DNA of 64,000 bases from the NCBI RefSeq assembly GCF_024723255.1, contig NZ_JANIAC010000003.1, positions 62,001-126,000 on the forward strand, written 5' to 3'. This DNA comes from Aestuariibaculum sp. M13. GTDB taxonomy: Bacteria; Bacteroidota; Bacteroidia; Flavobacteriales; Flavobacteriaceae. A program made the position numbers and the translations under genes. The notes below the pieces were generated by a model. It worked only from the letters and a program-made list of their open reading frames with translations. It was not told where the DNA came from and did no database searches. Of the stretch, positions 1 through 8,091 are shown piece after piece. The number at the start of each line of letters is the position of its first letter. Position 1 is the first letter of the stretch.

Positions 1-333
1 GGAACCAAGGCATACTTAACATCTTTTTCAAGGAGTTTAGCCAAAGAATTAAAGCCAGATAATGTGTCGGTGACAATCATCTGTCCGGGGGGATTAAATA
101 CCACCACAAGGTTGTGTTACCAAAACAGATTGATGGGGTGGGTTACAAGACAGTCTGTATTAAACCCTGAAGATGCGGCAACAATTGCTGTAGAGGCATT
201 GCTTAAAGGAAAAGCAATGGTGGTGCCAGGGTTTATAAATAAATGTCTTATGGTTTTAGATAAGTTATTGCCTGAAATTATTAAAGATAAACTGGCAGAA
301 AGAGAGATAAATAAATTACCGGTCTCGACTTAG
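1..333 (+). CDS. Short-chain dehydrogenase/reductase, C-terminal part (cut by window start)
   Basis: The reading frame is open from base 1, so only the last ~110 residues are visible. It begins at the end of the SDR catalytic motif (GTKAYL; the K would be the lysine of YxxxK), followed by a typical SDR helix (SRSLAKEL) and the 'V..ICPGG' strand that closes the cofactor site. The C-terminal ~40 residues are hydrophobic and basic (MVVPGFINKCL), as in SDRs of the DltE/YafS type that act on lipid-like substrates. A GTG at 64 is internal, not the start. An extended SDR follows on the same strand after 76 bases. Substrate cannot be told from this fragment. Confidence 0.8.
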   Translation, partial: GTKAYLTSFSRSLAKELKPDNVSVTIICPGGLNTTTRLCYQNRLMGWVTRQSVLNPEDAATIAVEALLKGKAMVVPGFINKCLMVLDKLLPEIIKDKLAEREINKLPVST

Positions 334-409
334 ATTAGTATGAATGTTTTTATTAAGGACTTTTTTAAGGAAGACATGTCGTGCATTTTAACCTGAAAAT
401 TATTTAGTA

Positions 410-1411
410 ATGTCTAATGGAATTACAGTTTTAGTAACAGGAGCAAGCGGATTATTAGGAACGAATACAGTTCTTGAATTATTGACTCACGGATATCAGG
501 TGGTTGGTTTGGTAAGATCTAAGAGTAGGTTTAAAGGGGGTGAACATAAAAATTTAAGATTGATAAAAGGAGATCTTTTAAATGAGAAGACCATGGAGCG
601 GGTTATAAAAGGTTGTGATTATGTAGTGCATGCAGCTTCATTAACCAATCCTGAAATTTTAAATTATGGAGAATTTCAAGATGTTAATATACAGGGAACC
701 AAAACGATTGTTCAATTTGCAATAAAACATAAGATTAAAAGAATTATTTACATCAGTACTGCAAATGTGTTTGGGTATGGAACCTTAGACGATTTAGGAA
801 ATGAGTTAAAAGCTATAAAGAAACCATTCTCAAAATCATTGTATTCAAAAAGTAAGTTAGAAGCTCAGGAGTTTGTTTTATCTAAAGCAAACGATATTGA
901 AGTAGTTGTTCTTAATCCTTCTTTTATAATTGGGGCTTACGATACTAAACCAACTTCGGGTAAATTGGTGTTGCTGGGTTTAAATAAACGGTTTGTTTTT
1001 CATCCACCGGGAGGTAAGAGTTTTATTTGTGCACAAGATGTGGCAAAAGGTATTGTAAAAGCAATAACGAACGGGAAAAATGGTGAAGCCTATATTTTAT
1101 CAAATGAAAATTTAAGCTTTAAAAATTTTTTTAAGCTTTTAAATGAGAAACAATCAACTAAGGCAGTATTGGTTGAAATTCCAAAAGTGGGTCTGCTTTT
1201 TATGGGATTTATTGGAGATCTTTTAAGACGACTTCAATTTAAGATTCCTTTTTCTTCTAATAACATGAAAATCCTTTGTGCAAGCAGTTTTTATTCCAAT
1301 GTTAAGGCAAAAAAAGAACTAGGTCTTACATTTTCTCCAATTGAAAAAGGACTGAAGGAAGCAGTTGTTTGGTTCATCACTAATGAAAATATGAAAAGAA
1401 AAATGTCCTAA
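410..1411 (+). CDS. NAD(P)-dependent epimerase/dehydratase family protein (extended SDR)
   Basis: A 333-residue extended SDR. The Rossmann motif TGASGLLG lies at residues 10-17, and a conserved 'VVHAAS' strand follows the first half of the fold. The catalytic dyad is Y145-x-x-x-K149 (YSKSK), preceded by the 'ISTANVFG' serine/threonine strand. The overall pattern resembles dihydroflavonol-reductase and 3-beta-hydroxysteroid-dehydrogenase-like members, which oxidise or reduce hydroxyls on hydrophobic substrates. It follows another SDR on the same strand, so the two may act in one modification pathway. The exact substrate is unknown. Confidence 0.8.
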   Translation: MSNGITVLVTGASGLLGTNTVLELLTHGYQVVGLVRSKSRFKGGEHKNLRLIKGDLLNEKTMERVIKGCDYVVHAASLTNPEILNYGEFQDVNIQGTKTIVQFAIKHKIKRIIYISTANVFGYGTLDDLGNELKAIKKPFSKSLYSKSKLEAQEFVLSKANDIEVVVLNPSFIIGAYDTKPTSGKLVLLGLNKRFVFHPPGGKSFICAQDVAKGIVKAITNGKNGEAYILSNENLSFKNFFKLLNEKQSTKAVLVEIPKVGLLFMGFIGDLLRRLQFKIPFSSNNMKILCASSFYSNVKAKKELGLTFSPIEKGLKEAVVWFITNENMKRKMS

Positions 1412-1491
1412 ATTATCTATATACAACATTTTAGGATATTCAATTTAATATAAACTCGAAATTTGCTTTATCGAAATCTAAATTCAGAATT

Positions 1492-1938
1492 ATGAAAGTA
1501 TCCTGTATAATTAAGGCGTACCGATTTAGACAACTCCTGTATATATTGCTGTTTATTTTAAATGCAATATTTATTAGTTGCCGAGTTGATGAAGATTTCA
1601 ATTTGGAATGTATTGGGAATGTAAAAGCAAGTCTTCCAAGTCATCAGTTTAAAAAAGGTTATATCGACCAGTATTATGATGATAAAATTATAGCATCTGT
1701 CGATAATGAACCACATGACGATTATTATGAATATTATTTTACGGTAGAAGGTCGCATACCATCCGGAATAGAAATTGTTTATGATTATAGAACGGTTTCG
1801 TTTCAAGGTATTCCAACACAAACAGGAAGATTTAAGTTTAAGGTGTATTTAGATATCGATCCGCGTTATCCAGAAAGTTTAATCTGTATAGATTATAGTA
1901 CGAGTCGAGAGTACGACATAGAAATCCTTTCGAATTAG
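1492..1938 (+). CDS. Small lipoprotein with putative Ig-like (He_PIG-type) domain
   Basis: 148 residues. The N-terminus is a hydrophobic signal ending in a lipobox-like FISC, so Cys30 is the likely lipidated residue. The mature part contains 'GRIPSGIEI...VSFQGIPTQTGRFKFKV', which matches the pattern of putative Ig domains of the He_PIG kind (P-x-G-I/L ... G-x-P-x-x-x-G). A paralogue lies at 7575-8012 with shared ASVxNEPxDD, GRxPxGIE and cysteine positions (C40 and one near the C-terminus), which suggests a disulfide in the mature protein. A small barrel-like gene follows 114 bases downstream. Function unknown; a surface or periplasmic binding role is inference. Confidence 0.65.
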   Translation: MKVSCIIKAYRFRQLLYILLFILNAIFISCRVDEDFNLECIGNVKASLPSHQFKKGYIDQYYDDKIIASVDNEPHDDYYEYYFTVEGRIPSGIEIVYDYRTVSFQGIPTQTGRFKFKVYLDIDPRYPESLICIDYSTSREYDIEILSN

Positions 1939-2052
1939 TACGAATAAAAAGTGTCCAAGTTTTTCTATGATGTAAAATTCTGGATATTGAATAGGTTGTA
2001 AGTGGGTAGTTTTACAAAGCAATTAAAGATATAATGTAAAACCATAATAGTC

Positions 2053-2454
2053 ATGAAAACATTGAAGCAGCTCATATTGATTTTGACACTGACTGTTCAT
2101 TGTTATGCGCAAAAGGAACAAGTGGTGTTTCCTGAAATCCGGTTAAATCATCTTTTCGCACAACAAGTCAACTTCAATTCTGAAATCATAATTCATGACA
2201 ACTTTAAGTTTTGTGCCGAACCTCAGTTTGGAGGTTTGTTTGAAAAATCATTTAAATACATCGAAGGTGTAGCTAACTTCAATCAGTTTTATAATTATTT
2301 CGATTTTGGTTTGAATTTGGGAATCAAACATAAGATAAACAGAGACTTGAAGTTAAAAGGAATTTGCAACCTAGGTATGCTGAGGTTTAGGAGTTTTGAT
2401 GCGGTTAAACCCGATAATTACCTCGTGAAAATATCGCTGAGTTATGTTTTTTAA
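2053..2454 (+). CDS. Small secreted, probably outer-membrane beta-barrel-like protein
   Basis: 133 residues with a signal peptide (hydrophobic core LILILTLTV, cleavage likely after CYA). The mature ~114 residues alternate hydrophobic and polar residues and end in Y-V-F, the terminal aromatic typical of outer-membrane barrel strands. It is too short for an ordinary 8-stranded porin. The 3' part of a second copy survives as a remnant at 7399-7560 (see that entry), sharing GICNLG, LRFRSFDAVK and LSYVF. It lies just downstream of the paralogous lipoprotein gene, and the two probably form a functional pair. Confidence 0.55.
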   Translation: MKTLKQLILILTLTVHCYAQKEQVVFPEIRLNHLFAQQVNFNSEIIIHDNFKFCAEPQFGGLFEKSFKYIEGVANFNQFYNYFDFGLNLGIKHKINRDLKLKGICNLGMLRFRSFDAVKPDNYLVKISLSYVF

Positions 2455-2589
2455 CCATTACCTGAAAAAATACTGCTACGGTATGACAGAATAGTAAAAG
2501 GCTTTTTAGTTGATTTGTTCTAATATTGATTAAATCAGGATATTATAATTAAACAACAATTTAGAGTGTAATAAATAAATTAAAACGCG

Positions 2590-3042
2590 ATGAAAAATTT
2601 AATTAAATGCATGCTTATATTTCTTGTTGCCGCAGGATGCAGTTCCAGTGATGATAACGATGATGTTAAAGCTAATTCTAGTTTATTGGTAGGAGAATGG
2701 AAACCTTTGAAGTTTGTTTATGTATGTTCTGAATTGGAAGAGGTGGAAAATTCAACAGCCTGTGAGCAAACCGGAAGATTAACGATGCGAACTAATGGCA
2801 CATGGACAGAAACATATTATTATGAATATGATGATGTTTGTGAGTATGATGGAGAGTCCAGCGGTACATGGAAGATAGTTAATGATAAATTAATTATAAC
2901 AGAAAGTGGTTTTGGAGAGATTGAGATCTCCTTGTTTGAAGTAACAGAAAGTACTTTGAAAGTTGGTCAATATGATAGTGAGTTATGCGATGTAGCTGAT
3001 GATAATGCTCATTATTATGGTGAGTACATAAGAGTAAAATAA
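2590..3042 (+). CDS. Lipocalin-like lipoprotein
   Basis: 150 residues. Signal peptide II with Cys17 (VAAGC) followed by an acidic SSSDDNDD linker, as in many surface or outer-membrane lipoproteins of Bacteroidota. The mature part starts with 'LVGEWKPLKFVYVC' and later has 'GRLTMRTNGTWTE' and 'GTWKIVNDKLIIT', the repeated G-x-W/T-W strand pattern of the lipocalin-like family widespread in Flavobacteriaceae. Four further cysteines (in VCSE, ACEQ, VCEY and LCDV) could form disulfides. One base separates it from the next gene, so the two are almost certainly co-transcribed. Ligand unknown. Confidence 0.7.
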   Translation: MKNLIKCMLIFLVAAGCSSSDDNDDVKANSSLLVGEWKPLKFVYVCSELEEVENSTACEQTGRLTMRTNGTWTETYYYEYDDVCEYDGESSGTWKIVNDKLIITESGFGEIEISLFEVTESTLKVGQYDSELCDVADDNAHYYGEYIRVK

Positions 3043-3043
3043 A

Positions 3044-3598
3044 ATGAGAAGGCTAACCACGCTCGTAATTATAGTGCTCTTTCAATCACTTTTAAGTATC
3101 GCACAAGAAGATAAGGCTCCTGTGTTTTCGGTGAGTGTAGGAGGTGGTTTTTATAGTTATTTTTCGAGCGATACGCACTATTCCGGCGAAGATCATTCTA
3201 AGAAGCAGTCTGTTTTCAATATAAATGGAGATATAGCACTTTGGTTAGATCGGTATATTTTTTCGTTTTACTTTTCTTCAGGTCTAGGAGATGTTGCTAC
3301 AGACAACAAAGTGAATTATTCAGAATACAATATAACCGTTGGTATGGAATTTATAAGTAAAGATTGGTTTGCTTTAGAAGGTCATTTCGGTATGGGGTAT
3401 TTTCAAACGAAACAAGAATATTATTATTTAGATGGAGAAATAGATCAACAGAACACACTGGGGTTTCCTTTTAGAATTAAGGCAAATGCTTATTTAAGTA
3501 AACACTTTGCAATAGGAATAAACCCTAATGTGAATATTAATTTTGATGCAGATTATTCTATTGTAGCGATTAACCTAATAACCCAATATAGGTTTTAA
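3044..3598 (+). CDS. Outer-membrane beta-barrel (porin-family) protein
   Basis: 184 residues with a signal peptide (LVIIVLFQSLLSIAQ, cleaved before EDKAP). The mature chain shows alternating amphipathic strands (VFSVSVGGGFYSYF, FSFYFSSGLG, AIGINPNVNINF) and ends in QYRF with a terminal aromatic, as in 8-stranded OmpA/OmpW-like barrels. It starts two bases after the lipocalin-like gene, and it is followed after 28 bases by the 599-residue lipoprotein gene. It may anchor or pair with the lipocalin-like partner at the outer membrane. That pairing is inferred from gene order only. Confidence 0.65.
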   Translation: MRRLTTLVIIVLFQSLLSIAQEDKAPVFSVSVGGGFYSYFSSDTHYSGEDHSKKQSVFNINGDIALWLDRYIFSFYFSSGLGDVATDNKVNYSEYNITVGMEFISKDWFALEGHFGMGYFQTKQEYYYLDGEIDQQNTLGFPFRIKANAYLSKHFAIGINPNVNINFDADYSIVAINLITQYRF

Positions 3599-3626
3599 GT
3601 AACGAGATAACCAACAAACATATCAT

Positions 3627-5426
3627 ATGAAACCTTTTAAAAATAAATTTGCCAGGGCTTACATTTCATTGAGGTTAAGCAAGGCACAGTCTGTTAGTAT
3701 TTCAATAATTTTATCATTGTTAGTCTTAAGTCTTTCGGTATCGTGTTCTTATTATAATGTTAACAATGTGGCAACAACTCAAGAAGAAATTTCAAGAGGT
3801 ATTAATAAGTTTAACCAAGCCGAAAAATATGTGATTCTTCATTTTGATAACAATGTACAATGGCATTTAAGTAAGATGGTAATTAACGAAGATCAGCAAT
3901 TTATTGAAGGTGTTTTAAAACCAGTATCTGGAGAGCATGTGTATTTTTCTAAAGTTTACGATTCACGTAAAGCACAACAAAAAAGTAAAGATTCAATACA
4001 TAAGAAAGGGGGAAATTTAAAACCTAAAGATACACTTCAGAAATCTGTAAAGACAAGGGATAGTAAACGAGTGCATAGGTATAATAGATATTATTCAAAG
4101 CCATTAAACGAAGTACATTTTTATATAAAAAATAATAAAGAGTACAAAAATTTGCAATCTGTTAGTATACCCTTATCAGATATTACAAGAATTTCAGTTA
4201 ACGATAAAAATACAGGTCGTGCTATAGTAAATGTCGTAATAGGTTATGTCGCCACAGTATTTTTGGCGACTCTATTAGTATTTGCTTTAAAGAGTTCCTG
4301 TCCATTTGTGTATGTTAGAAATGGAGAAGTTATAGACTTTGTTGGAGAGTTGTATCCAGGTACAATAACACCCAATATGCAAAAGGATGATTATTTACCA
4401 ATGCCTAATTTTGAATTAGATGGTGAGGAATATATCGTAAAAGTTACCAATCAATTAAAGGAAATTCAATATACAGATCAACTACAACTAATAGCTGTTC
4501 AGCATAAAAAGGATTTAAATGTTCTATTAGATAGTAAAGGTCATTTACAAACATTTCAAAACTTAGAAGGTCCAAAAAAAATATTATTTGATGGAGAGTT
4601 AGTTGAAGCAACTCCGATTTTGAAAAAAGACCAAGATGTTTACGCTTTTAATACTTTAAAAGTAACAGAAAGCAGTACAAGAGAAATGATTTTAGAGTTT
4701 GATAAACCAGCAGATATAAAGTATGCTAAACTTTATATAACAGCTAAAAATTCGGTTTGGTTGGATTATATATTCGGAAAATTTAATGAACAGTTTGGAT
4801 CATATTACAAAACATTTCAGAAAAAACAGCAAAATATACCAGCCGAAGGTATGAACAAATGGTTGAATGAGCAACATATACCTTTATCGGTATATGTGAA
4901 ACAGAGTGATGTTTGGGTTTTGGTAGAGCGTATAAATACCGTTGGACCAATGACTATGAGAAATCTTGTCGTACCGATTCAATGTAATAATATTTCCGGT
5001 GATAAACTTCAGGTGAAGTTTGAAACGGGCTTTAATTTCTGGGAAGTAGATTATGTAGCTGTGGATTTTACAGATAATTTAAGCTTAAATCAGGAATATA
5101 TCAAACCATCTTTAGCTCTGGATCAATTAGGTAAAAATGTTACAAAGCTTTTAGTAGATAAAGATGAAATATATTTAAAGCAACCCAATATAGGAGATGA
5201 GGTTGAAGTTTACTTTCCTGTCAATAAAGTAGTAGAAGAAGAATTAACTCAAACATTTTTTCTTAAAAACAGAGGATATTATAATTATATAAGGGATTAT
5301 ACAGGGGTTCCGGATTTTGACAGTTTAAAATCATTTAGAGAAAAGAACACTTTTACGAGGTTTTCGGAACAGCAATACTTCAATTTTGTGAATTTTGACT
5401 TAAATACCTTGGCTTACCATGAGTAA
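3627..5426 (+). CDS. Conserved lipoprotein of unknown function with internal membrane segment
   Basis: 599 residues. A hydrophobic stretch (ISIILSLLVLSLSVSC) ends in a likely lipobox. A Lys/Ser-rich, probably flexible region follows around residues 110-155, then one strong hydrophobic helix (residues ~200-220, VIGYVATVFLATLLVFAL). Directly after it is a motif block SSCPFVYV ... GELYPGTITP ... DYLPMP ... NQLKEIQYTD, which I have the impression of seeing in other Bacteroidota proteins but cannot name. The C-terminal half looks like mixed beta structure. The last 8 bases overlap the radical SAM start, so translation is probably coupled. No enzymatic motif is recognised. Confidence 0.6.
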   Translation: MKPFKNKFARAYISLRLSKAQSVSISIILSLLVLSLSVSCSYYNVNNVATTQEEISRGINKFNQAEKYVILHFDNNVQWHLSKMVINEDQQFIEGVLKPVSGEHVYFSKVYDSRKAQQKSKDSIHKKGGNLKPKDTLQKSVKTRDSKRVHRYNRYYSKPLNEVHFYIKNNKEYKNLQSVSIPLSDITRISVNDKNTGRAIVNVVIGYVATVFLATLLVFALKSSCPFVYVRNGEVIDFVGELYPGTITPNMQKDDYLPMPNFELDGEEYIVKVTNQLKEIQYTDQLQLIAVQHKKDLNVLLDSKGHLQTFQNLEGPKKILFDGELVEATPILKKDQDVYAFNTLKVTESSTREMILEFDKPADIKYAKLYITAKNSVWLDYIFGKFNEQFGSYYKTFQKKQQNIPAEGMNKWLNEQHIPLSVYVKQSDVWVLVERINTVGPMTMRNLVVPIQCNNISGDKLQVKFETGFNFWEVDYVAVDFTDNLSLNQEYIKPSLALDQLGKNVTKLLVDKDEIYLKQPNIGDEVEVYFPVNKVVEEELTQTFFLKNRGYYNYIRDYTGVPDFDSLKSFREKNTFTRFSEQQYFNFVNFDLNTLAYHE

Positions 5427-6642
5427 TATTAAAACCATACCGTTTCCCTTTAAGTCTAGTGCTTCAGAAGTATTAACTGTTTTTAAAAAAGAACAGTTGA
5501 ACGAAAAGGTCTCTGTTATATCAGGACTTGAAATGAAGTGGTGGTTATTCCGAATTCGACTAACACTAGTCGGTGTACTTATAAGTACTTATAAAAGTCC
5601 TATCGATTGGATTTCTGGACTCAAATACCTTGTTCAGTTAAGAAAAAAGTTTTTAGGTAATTTTCGGTTAAAGAAAATGGTTAGGGTAGATGGAAAATAT
5701 TATATGGGATTATATACCCCTGGATGGAATGATTTAAATTATCAGCATTTTATTGTTTCAGAACTTAATTACTTTAAACCTGTTAAAAAGGAGACGTTAA
5801 GATTTAATCATGTTCAAGTGGCTGTTACTAATAAATGCGCGTTACAATGTGATCACTGTTATGCGTGGGACACCTTAAATCAACGCGATGTTCTTAGTGA
5901 GCAAGATTTATCTGGTGTTATTCATAAGTTACAGGCTATGGGGACTGGGCAAATTCATTTCACTGGTGGAGAGCCAATGCTTAAGGTAGATATTTTGACT
6001 AAATTATTAAAAAGATCAAGGTGGTCATCTAACTTTTGGGTGAATACCTCAGGATTTAAACTTACTAATGAAAAAGCTAAACGTTTAAAGGCGTCGGGTT
6101 TAACTGGAGTTTTTATAAGCTTAGATCATTTCAATGAACAGGAGCATAATAAATTTCGAAACTATAAAGATGCTTATTATTGGGCAATTCATGGTGCTAA
6201 AAATGCAGTGGCCAATCAATTGGTTGTGGCTTTTTCAATATGTGTAACTAAAGATTTTGTTGAGGAAGAAAATCTTATGAAGTATATGAAACTGGCAAAA
6301 GATATGGGCGTGCATTTTGTTCAATTTCTAGAACCCAAAGCCGTTGGTCATTATAAAGGCAAGGATGTAATGTTAAGTCAAGATCAGATAGCGAAGCTAG
6401 AATCGTTTTACGTTAAAATGAACTTTTCTAAAAAGTTTTTAGATTTTCCAATTATAAGTTACCATGGCTATTACCAAAGACGTCAAGGATGTTTTTCTGG
6501 AGGGAATAGAAGTATGTATGTAGATGCTTTCGGGAATATTAATGCCTGTACATTTTGCCATAGCAATTCAGGAAATATTTTCGATAAGGATTTCGATGTT
6601 CATCTAAAAGATTTGTCTAAAAAGGGCTGTCCTTCTTATTAA
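5419..6642 (+). CDS. Radical SAM protein with SPASM-like C-terminal cysteines
   Basis: 407 residues. The [4Fe-4S]/SAM-binding motif is C140-x3-C144-x2-C147 (CALQCDHC), followed by the glycine-rich 'HFTGGEPML' SAM-contact motif. A C-terminal cysteine cluster (QGCFSGG, then NACTFCHSNSGN, final KKGCPSY) resembles an auxiliary-cluster SPASM or twitch domain. An N-terminal ~115-residue extension with a hydrophobic patch (LVGVLISTY) precedes the core. It overlaps the upstream lipoprotein gene by 8 bases and is followed after 9 bases by a di-iron hydroxylase-type gene. SPASM enzymes often modify peptides or proteins, but no precursor peptide is evident here, so the substrate is open. Confidence 0.8.
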   Translation: MSNIKTIPFPFKSSASEVLTVFKKEQLNEKVSVISGLEMKWWLFRIRLTLVGVLISTYKSPIDWISGLKYLVQLRKKFLGNFRLKKMVRVDGKYYMGLYTPGWNDLNYQHFIVSELNYFKPVKKETLRFNHVQVAVTNKCALQCDHCYAWDTLNQRDVLSEQDLSGVIHKLQAMGTGQIHFTGGEPMLKVDILTKLLKRSRWSSNFWVNTSGFKLTNEKAKRLKASGLTGVFISLDHFNEQEHNKFRNYKDAYYWAIHGAKNAVANQLVVAFSICVTKDFVEEENLMKYMKLAKDMGVHFVQFLEPKAVGHYKGKDVMLSQDQIAKLESFYVKMNFSKKFLDFPIISYHGYYQRRQGCFSGGNRSMYVDAFGNINACTFCHSNSGNIFDKDFDVHLKDLSKKGCPSY

Positions 6643-6651
6643 CTATATAAC

Positions 6652-7386
6652 ATGGAAAAATTATTAGAATTTTCATCGGTCAAATTATGGTTTTTGTTAA
6701 TGGGCATATTGATTTTTCGATATGTTGTGGTTGCAGGAGTTCCTTACTTATGGCTATATGTAATAGGTAAGGATAAATACGTGAAATATAAAATTCAAAA
6801 AGCACAACCTACAAGAAAACAGGTGTTGCTGGAAATAAAATATTCCTTAATAACATTCTGCGTTTACAGTTCAGGTATTTGGCCATTTTTGTTTTGGTTG
6901 AAAGACGGATACACTAAAAATTATTTGGAGATTAATGATTATGGAATAATATATTTTTTGGTCAGTATTCTGCTTATGATACTTATTCATGATGCGTATT
7001 CTTATTGGATTCACAGGTTAATGCATCATAAAATGCTGTTCAAGTATACGCATTTGTTACATCATAGATTTAAAAATCCCTCGCCTTGGAGTGCCTTTGC
7101 ATTTCATCCTTTTGAGTCTGTTTTAACCATGGGAATAGTGCCTGTAATTATTTTTACTATTCCCTGGCATAATTGGGCATTAGTGATTTTTATAACTTGG
7201 ATGATATTTTACGATACTTTCGTGCATTTAGGATACAACATAAGACAATTAAAGTTGTTTAAATTTCAAAATACACCTTTAGACCATGATGTACACCATA
7301 CCAATTCAAAATATAATTTTGGTTTGTATTTTACATTTTGGGACAGGTTAATGGGAACATACTTGATTAAAAAAGAAGCAGGGTAG
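6652..7386 (+). CDS. Sterol desaturase / fatty acid hydroxylase family membrane protein
   Basis: 244 residues with about four hydrophobic helices. The eight-histidine di-iron signature of the fatty acid hydroxylase superfamily is present: H113-x7-H121-x3-HH (125-126), H134-x2-HH (137-138) and H212-x2-HH (215-216). Such enzymes use O2 at a di-iron centre to hydroxylate or desaturate lipids, sterols or carotenoids in the membrane. It is the last gene of the 599-residue lipoprotein / radical SAM operon, 9 bases after the radical SAM stop. Only 12 bases after its own stop a remnant of an unrelated barrel gene begins, which marks a rearrangement junction. Substrate unknown. Confidence 0.85.
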   Translation: MEKLLEFSSVKLWFLLMGILIFRYVVVAGVPYLWLYVIGKDKYVKYKIQKAQPTRKQVLLEIKYSLITFCVYSSGIWPFLFWLKDGYTKNYLEINDYGIIYFLVSILLMILIHDAYSYWIHRLMHHKMLFKYTHLLHHRFKNPSPWSAFAFHPFESVLTMGIVPVIIFTIPWHNWALVIFITWMIFYDTFVHLGYNIRQLKLFKFQNTPLDHDVHHTNSKYNFGLYFTFWDRLMGTYLIKKEAG

Positions 7387-7398
7387 CTTGATGAATAG

Positions 7399-7560
7399 TT
7401 AAATGTTCGCTTATGTTTTAATTTTTGTATAAATCATCAGATAAACAGTGACCTAAAGTTAAAAGGAATTTGTAACTTAGGTATACTGAGATTTAGGAGT
7501 TTTGATGCAGTTAAATCCAAAAATTGGCTTGTAAAAATATTACTGAGTTATGTGTTTTAA
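7399..7560 (+). pseudogene. 3' remnant of the small barrel-like gene at 2053-2454
   Basis: Translated from 7399 this stretch matches the last ~55 codons of the 2053-2454 gene, including LKLKGICNLG, LRFRSFDAVK and LSYVF followed by the stop. The first ~15 codons are more diverged (NFCINHQINSDLK against NLGIKHKINRDLK). An in-frame stop lies just upstream at 7396 and no signal peptide or 5' half is present, so the copy cannot make the full protein. It abuts the end of the hydroxylase gene (7386) and is followed after 14 bases by the paralogue of the 1492-1938 lipoprotein. It is therefore the scar of a duplicated gene pair. Confidence 0.8.
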
Positions 7561-7574
7561 TCTACGAACTGTTT

Positions 7575-8012
7575 ATGAAGTATTTTGGTATAGTAAATTC
7601 AAATTGCATGGTTTTGAAGCAGGTGCTTTTTCTGTCATGTGTTTTATTAATGGCTTGCGAGAATCTTGATTTTTCAGATTGTATTATAAAAAAACATGCC
7701 GAGCTGCCAGATAAAGAATTAAAGCGAGGACATGCGGAGGTATATTATTATGATGAACTTAAGGCTTCTGTAAATAATGAACCTGATGATGATGCATACC
7801 AGTATAGATTTAATGTTAAAGGTCGTCTGCCCGATGGAATAGAAGTCAAAGAAGATGGCAGATTCTTGGTTTTTGAAGGAGTAACATTGGAAACAGGAAA
7901 CTTTATTTTACAGGTTAGCGTTAGTGCTGTAGCATACGAGACAGATGATGATGTAAGTGTTTGTGGTGTTAAATCTACGAGCAAATCTTATACTCTACTT
8001 TTTGAGAATTAG
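7575..8012 (+). CDS. Small lipoprotein, paralogue of the 1492-1938 product
   Basis: 145 residues from the ATG at 7575, chosen because its leader aligns with the paralogue. An ATG at 7608 would also give a good 17-residue lipoprotein signal (VLLMAC), and an upstream ATG at 7524 lies inside the barrel remnant and is unlikely. Shared with the paralogue: YYxDxxxASVxNEPxDDxYxYxFxVxGRxPxGIE, then an F-x-G ... TG-x-F strand pair of He_PIG type, and cysteines near both ends. The linker is acidic (ETDDDVSVC). Function unknown; two diverged copies in one region suggest local duplication. Confidence 0.65.
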   Translation: MKYFGIVNSNCMVLKQVLFLSCVLLMACENLDFSDCIIKKHAELPDKELKRGHAEVYYYDELKASVNNEPDDDAYQYRFNVKGRLPDGIEVKEDGRFLVFEGVTLETGNFILQVSVSAVAYETDDDVSVCGVKSTSKSYTLLFEN

Positions 8013-8033
8013 TTTAAATTTTAAAAGGAATGA

Positions 8034-8070
8034 ATAAAAAAATCCCACAAAATACTTTGCGGGATTTTAG
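8034..8070 (-). terminator. Rho-independent terminator of pnp
   Basis: An inverted repeat (aaatcccacaa / ttgcgggattt, one G-U pair) lies between the ends of the + strand lipoprotein gene and the - strand pnp gene. Read on the minus strand it is followed by seven U residues. T-rich sequence on the other side is weaker, so it may also act on the + strand transcript. Confidence 0.7.
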
Positions 8071-8091
8071 TTTTATAGAGTAGATAAAAAA

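Noticed and set aside
64-333. A complete 89-residue protein starting at the GTG at 64
   Set aside because: The frame is open upstream to base 1 and the upstream codons read as the SDR catalytic helix, so this is the end of a larger gene.
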